DNA from: an uncultured Eubacteriales bacterium | GTDB taxonomy: Bacteria; Bacillota; Clostridia; Oscillospirales; CAG-272 | Assembly: GCA_902491535.1 (NCBI GenBank) | Contig: CABUHS010000012.1 | Span: 5,464-69,463 of the forward strand | DNA: 64,000 bases | Reading direction: 5' to 3' | Shown: one piece after another, positions 17,710 to 25,806 of the stretch | Position numbering within the stretch: the first letter of the stretch is position 1 | Layout: every line of letters starts with the position of its first letter | Notes under the pieces: generated by a model | Told to the model about the DNA's origin: nothing | Database searches by the model: none | The model's input: only the letters and a program-made list of their open reading frames with translations | Made by a program: the position numbers and the translations under genes

Positions 17710-17738
17710 GGAGGGATTATAACATATAATTCCCCTCC
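17710..17738 (-). promoter_or_regulatory. Hairpin over the end of the leader ORF, before the GNAT gene
   Basis: On the minus strand GGAGGG, a 2-base bulge and ATTATA pair with TATAAT-CCCTCC around a 3-base loop. The stem buries an internal ribosome site (GGAGGGG) that precedes the last ATG-TTA-TAA of the leader ORF, and ends about 20 bases before the GNAT start. It could be opened by ribosome movement along the leader ORF. Confidence 0.6.
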
Positions 17739-17782
17739 AAATTTAATGTTTCAATCGTCATAAGATGATAGTTTCTATTCAT
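17717..17782 (-). CDS. Putative leader peptide of 21 residues
   Basis: An ATG at 17782 follows the strong ribosome site GAAAGGAG (9 bases), and the frame gives MNRNYHLMTIETLNLEGNYM plus Leu and stop. It ends inside the hairpin at 17710-17738 and 26 bases before the GNAT start codon. A well-placed ribosome site, overlap with a stem and a resistance-type gene downstream together suggest a regulatory leader peptide. It could also be the remnant of a longer gene. Confidence 0.55.
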   Translation of the reverse strand: MNRNYHLMTIETLNLEGNYML

Positions 17783-17999
17783 AATGAACATCTCCTTTCG
17801 GTTCAGTATATCTATATAAACACAAAGGAACCGTAACAAAATAAACTCCCTGCGTTGAATCGGGAACTTATCGAATATATCGGGGTTCTTACATTCTAAA
17901 CAGGTAATTTATTTTATGCCAGTTCCAAACGTGTAATTGTATCGCTGCAAATTACGGTTTGTCACTTACATTTTAACATAAAGATTTAACTAAAGTCAA
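17783..17999 (-). promoter_or_regulatory. Promoter and long structured 5' leader of the GNAT unit
   Basis: On the minus strand TTGACT (17994-17999) and TTAAAA (17971-17976) are 17 bases apart, directly after the ferritin terminator. The ~180-base untranslated leader that follows has a CGGTTC/GAACCG stem (17799-17804 with 17828-17833) and a shorter TCCC/GGGA stem near 17850-17875 before the leader ORF. No other gene lies in this gap of nearly 400 bases. Such a length is typical of attenuation-controlled genes. Confidence 0.6.
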
Positions 18000-18000
18000 T

Positions 18001-18044
18001 AAAGAAAAGGATATACTGACCTTGCAAAAACAGTATATCCTTTT
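18001..18044 (-). terminator. Terminator of the ferritin unit
   Basis: A 14-base stem (18005-18018 with 18031-18044, core GGATATACTG/CAGTATATCC) has a 12-base loop. On the minus strand TTTTCTTTATTG follows. T residues on the other side make it potentially bidirectional. Confidence 0.88.
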
Positions 18045-18079
18045 TGATATTAAAATCAATAATCTAAAATCCTGTAAAA

Positions 18080-18592
18080 TCACAGAACAAGGCTAGGTGC
18101 AGAATATACGCGTCCGGCAAGTTCTTGATTCAGAAGATACAGGCTCTTCGGATCATCGCCGAAAAGACGGAACTTTTTAACCAGTCCGTCGGCGTTCGTC
18201 TCTTCTTCGCCCTGCTCCTTGACAAACCAGTCAAGAAACTGCATTGTGCGAAAATCTTTAACACTGTAAGCCGCATCATAAATGTTATGAATAAGGCTTG
18301 TAACATACTGTTCGTGTTCGAATGCCGCAAGGAGAGGATCGATAAGGGCATTAAATGCCTTATCAGGCTTTGCAATAGCATCAAGCGTTACTTTAACACC
18401 GTTATTCTGCAGGTATTTTATAAAGAGCAGTGCGTGGTCGCGCTCTTCCTGAGCCTGAATGTTATACCAGTTGCCGAATCCGTCCATATCGTTATCGATA
18501 TAGAAATTCGCTATATCAAGATAAAGATAAGCACTGTATAACTCTTTATTTATCTGATCGTTTAAAAGTTCTGTCACTCTTTTATCAAGCAT
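18080..18592 (-). CDS. ftnA: Ferritin
   Basis: Non-haem ferritin of 170 residues forms a 24-subunit iron store and oxidises Fe(II). The four-helix bundle carries the ferroxidase ligands: Glu in LNDQINKELYSAYLYLD, the EERDHALLFIKYL ExxH pair near residue 50, and VKEQGEEETN near 125. The start is ATG 18592 after GAAAGGAG; an in-frame TTG at 18610 is part of that site. It lies 60 bases after reverse rubrerythrin on the same strand. Iron storage next to peroxide reduction and PerR fits a common response to oxidative stress. Confidence 0.94.
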   Translation of the reverse strand: MLDKRVTELLNDQINKELYSAYLYLDIANFYIDNDMDGFGNWYNIQAQEERDHALLFIKYLQNNGVKVTLDAIAKPDKAFNALIDPLLAAFEHEQYVTSLIHNIYDAAYSVKDFRTMQFLDWFVKEQGEEETNADGLVKKFRLFGDDPKSLYLLNQELAGRVYSAPSLVL

Positions 18593-18615
18593 TGTAAAAA
18601 CTCCTTTCAATATTA

Positions 18616-18637
18616 AGGGCGACCGTTAAGCCGCCCT
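18616..18637 (-). terminator. Small hairpin between rubrerythrin and ferritin genes
   Basis: AGGGCG pairs with CGCCCT (18616-18621 with 18632-18637) around a 10-base loop in the 60-base gap. The T tract is poor, so it may partly terminate or protect one cistron of a shared mRNA. Confidence 0.4.
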
Positions 18638-18652
18638 ATAAAAATTATGTAA

Positions 18653-19192
18653 TTATGAAAAATATCTCTTAAGAAGACCTGCGAAAGCCTTGCCGTGACG
18701 AGCTTCGTCTCTTGCCATTTCATGAACGGTGTCATGAATTGCATCGAGATTGAGCGCTTTTGCACGCTTTGCAAGATCAAATTTTCCCGCTGTTGCGCCG
18801 TTCTCGGCTTCAACTCTCATTTCAAGATTCTTCTTTGTAGAATCAGTTACAACTTCGCCGAGAAGCTCTGCAAATTTAGCAGCATGCTCTGCCTCTTCGT
18901 AAGCAGCCTTTTCCCAGTAAAGGCCGATTTCAGGATAGCCCTCACGATGTGCAACTCTTGCCATAGCGAGGTACATACCTACCTCTGTGCATTCTCCGTT
19001 GAAGTTAGCGCGGAGATCTGCCATAATATCTTCGGGGGAACCTTCTGCAACACCGACAACATGCTCCGCTGCCCAGCTGAGTTCTTCATTCATAGCTGTA
19101 AATTTAGAAGCAGGAGCCTTACATACAGGGCACTGTGCAGGTGCTGAATCTCCCTCGTGTACATAGCCGCAAACACTGCATACGTATTTCAT
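18653..19192 (-). CDS. rbr: Reverse rubrerythrin (NADH peroxidase component)
   Basis: This 179-residue non-haem di-iron protein reduces hydrogen peroxide and oxygen in anaerobes. The rubredoxin domain is at the N-terminus, with Cys5, Cys8, Cys21 and Cys24 (CSVCGY and CPVCKAP). The di-iron four-helix domain follows, with ExxH pairs in YEEAEHAAKFAEL and MARDEARHGKAF. Rubredoxin-first order is that of the clostridial reverse rubrerythrins. The start has GAGG 7 bases upstream. It lies between perR and ftn, 28 bases after perR's stop, so the group is likely one PerR-controlled operon. Confidence 0.93.
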   Translation of the reverse strand: MKYVCSVCGYVHEGDSAPAQCPVCKAPASKFTAMNEELSWAAEHVVGVAEGSPEDIMADLRANFNGECTEVGMYLAMARVAHREGYPEIGLYWEKAAYEEAEHAAKFAELLGEVVTDSTKKNLEMRVEAENGATAGKFDLAKRAKALNLDAIHDTVHEMARDEARHGKAFAGLLKRYFS

Positions 19193-19220
19193 ATCATTAC
19201 CTCACTTATAAAATGTAATT

Positions 19221-19631
19221 TTATTTTTTATCGGTATGTCCAAAGTGCTTCTGACACTCAGGGCAAAGTCCGATAAATTCGAAAACATAATTTTCTACCG
19301 CATAGCCTTCAGCATCACTTATATCATCTATAGGAGAATACTGAGGAACAGGCATATCGACATCTGCTATCTTCCCGCATTCTCTGCAAATAATATGATA
19401 ATGCTTTCTGATGCCGTATTCATATCTCGCCGTTCCACCGGGCGTATAAACTCTCTGAGCGTTTCCCCGCTCACATTCACCCGCAAGAACACGAAAAACG
19501 GTAGCCCGGCTTACCTTCGGGTACTGTTTATGTACTTCTTCATAAACCATTGACGGTGTCGGATGATTTCCGAGACGCTTCAGCGCATCTAAAATTATGG
19601 TTTTTTGAAAGGTTTGCCGTTTATTAATCAT
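19221..19631 (-). CDS. perR: Fur-family transcriptional repressor, PerR type
   Basis: This 136-residue metalloregulator has an N-terminal winged helix (QKTIILDALKRLGNHPTPSMVYEEVHKQYPKVSRATVFRVL) and a C-terminal dimer domain. Structural zinc sites are the pairs CRECG near residue 93 and CPECQ near 127, and metal-site histidines lie in RKHYHIIC. Location upstream of reverse rubrerythrin and ferritin argues for PerR (peroxide sensing through Fe-catalysed His oxidation) over Fur or Zur. A PerR-box-like sequence lies in its own promoter region, so autoregulation is likely. Confidence 0.88.
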   Translation of the reverse strand: MINKRQTFQKTIILDALKRLGNHPTPSMVYEEVHKQYPKVSRATVFRVLAGECERGNAQRVYTPGGTARYEYGIRKHYHIICRECGKIADVDMPVPQYSPIDDISDAEGYAVENYVFEFIGLCPECQKHFGHTDKK

Positions 19632-19644
19632 ATATCACCAATCC

Positions 19645-19659
19645 TTAATAGTATTATAT
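19645..19659. promoter_or_regulatory. PerR-box-like palindrome
   Basis: TTAATAGTATTATAT matches the published PerR consensus TTATAATnATTATAA at 10 of 14 defined positions, and sits 14 bases before the perR start. The DNA is AT-rich, so the match is suggestive only. Confidence 0.45.
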
Positions 19660-19776
19660 ATCAATAAGACAAATTTTTCAAGTGTTTTTTTAAAAAATCT
19701 TAAAAAAAATAAAAAACCGACACGCCCGCAATCTATAATTGCCGGAGGGGACGCCGGAACCTTGTTGTTTCACAAT

Positions 19777-19816
19777 AAAAAGCCGTATCAAATCGTTTAA
19801 ATCTGACACAGCTTTT
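19777..19816 (-). terminator. Terminator of the glycogen operon
   Basis: AAAAGC and further pairs around GTCA/TGAT (19777-19790 with 19804-19816) form an imperfect stem. GGCTTTTTATTG follows on the minus strand. It lies 5 bases after the stop of the GH13 gene, the last of the operon. The rest of the gap to perR (19660-19776) shows nothing I can assign. Confidence 0.65.
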
Positions 19817-19820
19817 ATAC

Positions 19821-21740
19821 TTATATCTGCTTAAAAATATATGATGACCACGGCGAAAGCTTTATATCTTCGATTTTATCTTTAAATACATATTCCGGAT
19901 GAGAACAGAATATATTGCTGACAGGTAATTCAAAAGATACTCTGACTTCATTATTGCGTGTAACGGCAATTATAAGCCGTTCATCTGATTTATACCTCTG
20001 AAACATAAACAAATCAGGATCGCATCTTATAATTTTAAAAAATCCATCTTTAAACACTTCATATTCGGATCTTATCTTACCGATACTGCGAAAAAAATCA
20101 ATAAGATCATAATTTTGATGCTTCCACGGATACGGCATACGGCAGAACGGATCGTAATATCCCTGAAGTCCCGCCTCATCTCCGTAGTATATCGACGGTA
20201 CACCGAAAACAGTCGCAACAATTGTGTATGCGCATTTAAGCCGGGTAACTCCGACTCTCAGCTGTTCATCGTTCATGCGCATAGATGAAAGCTCTCCCGG
20301 AGAATGACCGTCAGACGGCTCTCCGCCAAGCACGGTAAGTATACGCTCGGTATCATGTGTTCCGAGAAAATTCATAATAACATCGGATACGCATTTAGGA
20401 TAATGACGGTAAATTCCTTCTGTTGCATGCCTCAAAGCTGAATAATCACCGCGAAGAAGATATTTAATTACAGCGTTTCTCAGAGGATAATTCATCACAG
20501 AATCAAGTTCTCTGCCAGACAAATATTTTCTTCGTTTTCCGTATGAAATTTTATTTGACGCGTCCTCCCATACCTCTCCGATGACTATACCGTCTGTATT
20601 TTCAGCTTTAACTGTGTTTCTCAGTTCCGATATAAATTCGTCGGACAGCTCATCTGCAACATCAAGTCTGAATCCTGAAGCGCCGATGCGCATATATTTT
20701 CTTATTACTCCGTTTTCTCCGAAAATATACTCTCTGAAGCTCTCATTATCGCAGTTTACTCTCGGAAGGATGTCTATTCCCCACCAACACTCATATTTAT
20801 CAGGATATTCCGCAAAATTATACCACTGATAATATTCAGACTCCTTTGAATTATAAGCTCCGGGCTGATCGTAATTTCCCTGTCTGTTAAAATATATGCT
20901 GTCATCTCCTGTATGATTAAAAACTCCGTCAAGGATTACCGATATTCCAAGTTTTTTACATTCGGTACAAAGTTCGGAAAATGCTTCGTCTCCTCCAAAC
21001 ATCGGATCGACATGCATATAGTCCGCCGTATCATATTTATGATTTGATGCTGCATCAAATATCGGACTGAGATATAAAGCGGTAACACCGAGAGACTTTA
21101 TATAATTCAGCTTATCAATTATTCCGTAAATATCCCCTCCGAAAAATTCATTATTTTTCAGCGGATCGCCCCGACGCTGTGCATATTGCGGTATTCCGTT
21201 ATCCCAGTCTGAGTTTATGACCGCACCGCGTTTGGGTTTACACCGTCCGGAAGAAGCAAATCTGTCTACGAAAATATGATATATGGTTCCCTGTTTAAGA
21301 AATTCAGACGTAGAAAATGAGCTGTCATACAGCATAAGCTGTCTGTCGCATGATTCTTCGAGCGGAATGAGTCTTTCAGCATTTTCCCCGCCGAATCTCC
21401 GCACCTCTTTTTCAAAATATAATTCATAATAGTAGTAATACAGTCTGCATTCCGAAAGAGACAGTAATTCCTGTGAGGATACCGTACATTGCATATATGA
21501 ATAATTTTCATCGAAGCCTGTATGATTTAAATTAAAACTGATAAAACGTTCTCCGTCATGCTCACCGAGTCCGTCCGAATGCAAAATCAATTTAATCGAT
21601 GATATCTTTTCGGTTTTAGGATATCTGATTACAAACCTTATATCTGAATTGTCAGGAAATGCTCCGAAAAGACAACCGTCGGATTCAATATCTTCTCCTG
21701 AAGTTCTATAATATTTAAGCTCGGATATATTTGAATCCAT
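19821..21740 (-). CDS. Glycoside hydrolase family 13 alpha-glucosidase/neopullulanase-like enzyme
   Basis: This cytoplasmic GH13 enzyme of 639 residues probably debranches or trims alpha-glucans released from glycogen. An N-terminal beta domain (~1-115) resembles the neopullulanase CBM34 domain. The barrel shows LGVTALYLSPIFDAASNHKYDT, ILDGVFNHTG, the nucleophile Asp in GFRLDVADEL, the acid/base Glu in IVIGEVWED and the third acid in FLGTHDTERI. The start ATG 21740 has AAAGGA 10 bases upstream; a longer frame to 21782 lacks one. It is the last gene of the glycogen operon, 82 bases after glgP. Cyclomaltodextrinase is an alternative name. Confidence 0.88.
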   Translation of the reverse strand: MDSNISELKYYRTSGEDIESDGCLFGAFPDNSDIRFVIRYPKTEKISSIKLILHSDGLGEHDGERFISFNLNHTGFDENYSYMQCTVSSQELLSLSECRLYYYYYELYFEKEVRRFGGENAERLIPLEESCDRQLMLYDSSFSTSEFLKQGTIYHIFVDRFASSGRCKPKRGAVINSDWDNGIPQYAQRRGDPLKNNEFFGGDIYGIIDKLNYIKSLGVTALYLSPIFDAASNHKYDTADYMHVDPMFGGDEAFSELCTECKKLGISVILDGVFNHTGDDSIYFNRQGNYDQPGAYNSKESEYYQWYNFAEYPDKYECWWGIDILPRVNCDNESFREYIFGENGVIRKYMRIGASGFRLDVADELSDEFISELRNTVKAENTDGIVIGEVWEDASNKISYGKRRKYLSGRELDSVMNYPLRNAVIKYLLRGDYSALRHATEGIYRHYPKCVSDVIMNFLGTHDTERILTVLGGEPSDGHSPGELSSMRMNDEQLRVGVTRLKCAYTIVATVFGVPSIYYGDEAGLQGYYDPFCRMPYPWKHQNYDLIDFFRSIGKIRSEYEVFKDGFFKIIRCDPDLFMFQRYKSDERLIIAVTRNNEVRVSFELPVSNIFCSHPEYVFKDKIEDIKLSPWSSYIFKQI

Positions 21741-21822
21741 AAAGTTTGATCCTTTCGGTAAAAAAGAAATATCTGTGACCATATAAAATTACTCATTTTA
21801 TATAGTCACATGAACTGTATAT

Positions 21823-24246
21823 TCAGCTGATCGGCTTAACATGCCAGATTTTATCGGCATATTCACGTATACTTCTGTCGGATGAGAAAAATCCTGATGC
21901 CGCAATATTCGCAAGAGATTTTTTATGCCAGTCATTCTTCAGCGCGTAATCAGCATGCAAACGCTCTGATACCGCCATATACGGTTCAAAATCAGCAAAG
22001 CACATATACGGATCGGACACTCCCTGACTGTGCATAAAGTAATTGACTAGATTCGAAAAACGGTTTCCTGCAAAGCCTTCTCGAAGCGTATCGATAACTC
22101 CCGCAAGCCTCGGACTCTTTCGGTAATACATACTTGAATCGTATCCAATGCGCCAAAGCTCATCTGTCTCATGTGCGTCGAGTCCGAAAATATAAATATT
22201 GTCCGCTCCTACAGCGTCACGCATTTCGACGTTTGCCCCATCCAACGTACCTACTGTAAGCGCACCGTTTATCATAAATTTCATACATCCGGTGCCGCTT
22301 GCTTCCTTCCCTGCCATTGATATCTGTTCACTTATATCTGCTGCCGGAATGAGTATTTCCGCCGTACTTACACTGTAATCTTCAAGATAAATCACTCTTA
22401 TGATATCACGGATTCTCGGGTGCTTTTCAATTTCCTGTCCTATACTCCATATAAGCTTTATAATATCTTTCGCGAGATAGTAACCGGGCGCAGCTTTTCC
22501 TCCGAAAATAAACGTACACGGCGGAATATCTGAATTGGGATTTTCAAGAAGTTCATTATAATATGCTATAATTTTCAGAATATTAAGCGTCTGACGCTTA
22601 TATTCATGAATCCTCTTTACATGGACATCAAATATTGATTCTGTATCGAGCGATATGCCGAGTGACGCCTCAAGCTGCCGGGCAAATCTTTGCTTATTGC
22701 TCCTTTTGATCTGTCCAAGTCTGTCGAGCGCAGACGCATCATCGCTGAACTTATTAAGCTCAGTAAGCAGGCACGGATCTTTTCGAAATCCGCTGCCGAT
22801 ACATTCCTCAATAAATTCCGTAAGTTCAGGATTTGCATAGCACAGCCACCGCCTGTGTGCGATTCCGTTGGTTACATTACAGAATTTATACGGCATTGCT
22901 TTATAATAATCTCTGAAAACAGTTTTTTTCAGAATATCGGAATGCAGCTTTGATACACCGTTTACCGTATGAGCCGCTGCAACACTTAGATTAGCCATTC
23001 TTATCTGGTTATATCCGAGAACAGACATTCTTGATATTCGTTCCCAATCTCCGGGATAGAGCTTCCACAGATCTGCGCAAAGCCTTCGGTTGATCTCTTC
23101 GATTATAATATATATTCTCGGAAGCTTGATTTTAAAAAGATCGGCGTTCCAACACTCGAGCGCCTCAGGCATCACGGTATGGTTGGTATAAGAAACAACC
23201 GATGTCACTACCGCCCATGCTTTCTCCCATGTGTATGAATATATATCCATAAGAATTCTCATAAGCTCGGGAACAACAAGCGCCGGATGAGTATCGTTTA
23301 TATGAATAACTACTTTTTCTGAAAAATTATAAAGCGAACCGTATGCAGTCAGATGATCTGCGATAATATTCTGAAGAGAAGCGGAAACAAGAAAATATTG
23401 CTGACTAAGTCTGAGAAGCTTTCCTTCATAATGCTCGTCAGACGGATACAGCACTTTAGATATAAGCTCCGCACTTGTACTTTCATGCATCGCCTTTTCA
23501 TACTGCCCCTGTGAAAACAGATTCATATTTATATTTGATGCGCTGTGCGCTCTCCAAAGGCGAAGATTATTTACCGCCTTGCTGTCATAACCTGAAATCA
23601 TCATATCGTACGGTACCGCTATGACCTCATCATAATCTTCATGATTTATTGTAAGATTGCTTTCGCTCCAATTTTCGGTTATACGCCCGCCGAAACGAAC
23701 CGAAAATGTTTTGTCGGTTCTCGGTATAAGCCATGTATCTCCTTTGTCGAGCCATGTATCGGGAAGCTCTATCTGATTACCGTCCACAATTTTCTGCTTA
23801 AAAAAACCGTATTCATAACAAATTGAAAAGCCTGTTGCAGGATAATCCAGAGTTGTAAGCGAATCCATAAAGCATGCGGCAAGTCTTCCAAGTCCCCCAT
23901 TTCCGAGTCCCGGATCAGGCTCTTCGGCATACAAAGCTTCGAGAGAAAATCCAAGATCTGAAAGTACTTCCGAAAAGGTATCTTCAAGACCGAGATTTTT
24001 CAAATTATTCTTTAGCGACGGGCCTATAAGAAATTCCATGCATATATAATAAACCTTTTTTGACTGCTTAAGTTTTATCTGCTCTTTATATTCAGATCTT
24101 TTTTGAGTCAGAATATCCTTTACGCACAATATAACGGCTTTATAGATCTGCTTTTCTGTGGCAGTATCCGGTGTTGCTCCGAAATATCCGGCAAGTTTGC
24201 GTTTCAGATTCTCCGTTATTACACCGTAATTCTCGTTTTTATTCAT
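21823..24246 (-). CDS. glgP: Glycogen/maltodextrin phosphorylase
   Basis: The enzyme releases glucose-1-phosphate from glycogen ends using phosphate and PLP. The 807-residue protein has the typical DPGLGNGGLGRLAACFMDSL near 120, HINDTHPALVVPELMRILMD near 340 and the PLP-lysine segment SGTGCMKFMINGALT near 665; most family members read SGTGNMKF, so Asn is Cys here. C-terminal IFGL and GVSDPYMCFADFEPY are normal. The start is ATG 24246 after GAAAGGA. It lies in the glycogen operon, 97 bases after glgA. Confidence 0.94.
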   Translation of the reverse strand: MNKNENYGVITENLKRKLAGYFGATPDTATEKQIYKAVILCVKDILTQKRSEYKEQIKLKQSKKVYYICMEFLIGPSLKNNLKNLGLEDTFSEVLSDLGFSLEALYAEEPDPGLGNGGLGRLAACFMDSLTTLDYPATGFSICYEYGFFKQKIVDGNQIELPDTWLDKGDTWLIPRTDKTFSVRFGGRITENWSESNLTINHEDYDEVIAVPYDMMISGYDSKAVNNLRLWRAHSASNINMNLFSQGQYEKAMHESTSAELISKVLYPSDEHYEGKLLRLSQQYFLVSASLQNIIADHLTAYGSLYNFSEKVVIHINDTHPALVVPELMRILMDIYSYTWEKAWAVVTSVVSYTNHTVMPEALECWNADLFKIKLPRIYIIIEEINRRLCADLWKLYPGDWERISRMSVLGYNQIRMANLSVAAAHTVNGVSKLHSDILKKTVFRDYYKAMPYKFCNVTNGIAHRRWLCYANPELTEFIEECIGSGFRKDPCLLTELNKFSDDASALDRLGQIKRSNKQRFARQLEASLGISLDTESIFDVHVKRIHEYKRQTLNILKIIAYYNELLENPNSDIPPCTFIFGGKAAPGYYLAKDIIKLIWSIGQEIEKHPRIRDIIRVIYLEDYSVSTAEILIPAADISEQISMAGKEASGTGCMKFMINGALTVGTLDGANVEMRDAVGADNIYIFGLDAHETDELWRIGYDSSMYYRKSPRLAGVIDTLREGFAGNRFSNLVNYFMHSQGVSDPYMCFADFEPYMAVSERLHADYALKNDWHKKSLANIAASGFFSSDRSIREYADKIWHVKPIS

Positions 24247-24343
24247 ATTATATCCTTTCTTTGTATATCTGCACAGAAGACTCAACTCAAAATTTCAAAG
24301 TAAACAACAATCTGTCAGGGGCATATAAAGAATTCGCAGTAAA

Positions 24344-25777
24344 TCAGAGCATAGATTCATAAAGCTTTATATATTTTTCAGCCGAAGCCTGCCATGAAAA
24401 GTCCATTTTCATAGCTCGTTTTACAAGCATATCCCAACTGTCTTTATCCCAATAAACAGATTCTGCGTATCTTATTATCTTCATCATCTCATGAGCATTA
24501 TAATTTGCAAATGAAAAACCGTTTCCGCTTCTGTCAAATTTATTATATGCACGAATGGTATCATAGAGTCCACCGGTTTCTCTTACTATAGGAATACTCC
24601 CGTACCGTGAAGCAATCATCTGTGCAAGTCCGCAAGGTTCGCTTTGAGACGGCATTAAAAACATGTCCGAACCTGCATATATAAGTTTTGAAAGCTCCTT
24701 ATTGAATTCGATCCTGACGCAGAATTTATCCGGATGGCGCGCCGCTACGCCGCGAAAAAAATTTTCAAAATCTCTGTCGCCCGTACCTAACAGTATAAAT
24801 CTGATATTATCGCTGTACAGCATTTCATCTATAACGCGGCACACAAGATCGCATCCCTTGTGCGATACAAGCCGCGATACCATAGCAATAACAGGAGCAT
24901 TGTCTCCTACAGAAAAACCGCACATTTTTTGCAGCTCTTCCTTGTTTTTTGCTTTTCCGGATATATTTTCGGCAGAATAATGATACGGAATCGAAGGATC
25001 GTTTGACGGATTATAGTATGCAGTATCTATCCCATTGACTATACCGCACATCTTATATTTACATGCTTCAAGAATATGGGAAAGCCCATGCGAATAATAC
25101 TGTGTCAGTATTTCTTTTGCGTACTGTTCGCTCACGGTGCTTACCCTGTCCGACAATACGATCGCTCCTTTAGAAAGATTAATATCTCCGTCATATTCTA
25201 AAATACCGCGATCCCATTCATACAGATCAAAAAGATCTTCCATGTTTTCAAAGCCGTACTGTCCCTGATATTCGATATTATGAATAGTATACAGCGTTTT
25301 TATATTTGAATACTCCCGAATATCGTAATATTTACGTTTAAGATATATTACCGACAGCGCACTCTGCCAGTCGTTAGCATGCATTATGTCGGGATAAAAA
25401 TCTACAGCACGCATAAGCTCCATGGCTGCACGTCCGAAAAAGGCAAATCGCTCTCCGTCATCAAAATTGCCGTAAAAAGAACTTCTTTTAAAATAAAATT
25501 CATTGTCTGTAAAATAAAATTTTACGCCGTCCCGCATGCAGCTCCATATTCCGCAATACTGCCGCCTCCACGCAAGAGGAACATATATTTCTTTTTCAAA
25601 GAAAAGCTCCGAGCCGAATCTTTCACGAACACACGGATACATAGGTATAACGACTCTTACATCAGCACTGTCTCCAAGCTGTTTTTTTACTGCCGCAGGA
25701 AGAGAGCCGATTACATCGCCGAGTCCTCCGGACGAAGCAAACGGCATAGCCTCTGATGCCACATAAAGTATTTTCAT
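24344..25777 (-). CDS. glgA: Glycogen synthase (ADP-glucose type)
   Basis: GlgA extends alpha-1,4-glucan from ADP-glucose (GT5 family). The 477-residue protein shows the N-terminal VASEAMPFASSGGLGDVIGS, the middle MHANDWQSALSVIYLK, and the C-terminal donor site MLMPSQSEPCGLAQMIASRYG (written FLMPSQ here) and VRETGGLYDT. The KTGGL lysine of the well-studied enzymes is Ser in this sequence (SSGGL); I recall similar variants in clostridia, so it is not by itself a sign of decay. The start is taken as the second ATG (25777), which is better spaced from GGGG. It follows glgD by ~30 bases. Confidence 0.93.
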   Translation of the reverse strand: MKILYVASEAMPFASSGGLGDVIGSLPAAVKKQLGDSADVRVVIPMYPCVRERFGSELFFEKEIYVPLAWRRQYCGIWSCMRDGVKFYFTDNEFYFKRSSFYGNFDDGERFAFFGRAAMELMRAVDFYPDIMHANDWQSALSVIYLKRKYYDIREYSNIKTLYTIHNIEYQGQYGFENMEDLFDLYEWDRGILEYDGDINLSKGAIVLSDRVSTVSEQYAKEILTQYYSHGLSHILEACKYKMCGIVNGIDTAYYNPSNDPSIPYHYSAENISGKAKNKEELQKMCGFSVGDNAPVIAMVSRLVSHKGCDLVCRVIDEMLYSDNIRFILLGTGDRDFENFFRGVAARHPDKFCVRIEFNKELSKLIYAGSDMFLMPSQSEPCGLAQMIASRYGSIPIVRETGGLYDTIRAYNKFDRSGNGFSFANYNAHEMMKIIRYAESVYWDKDSWDMLVKRAMKMDFSWQASAEKYIKLYESML

Positions 25778-25806
25778 ATTCATTCCCCGTTTATTACGAA
25801 ATATAT

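Noticed and set aside
17041..18060. Insertion sequence or integron around the GNAT gene
   Set aside because: I found no terminal inverted repeats, target duplications or recombinase; only base composition and the leader suggest transfer.
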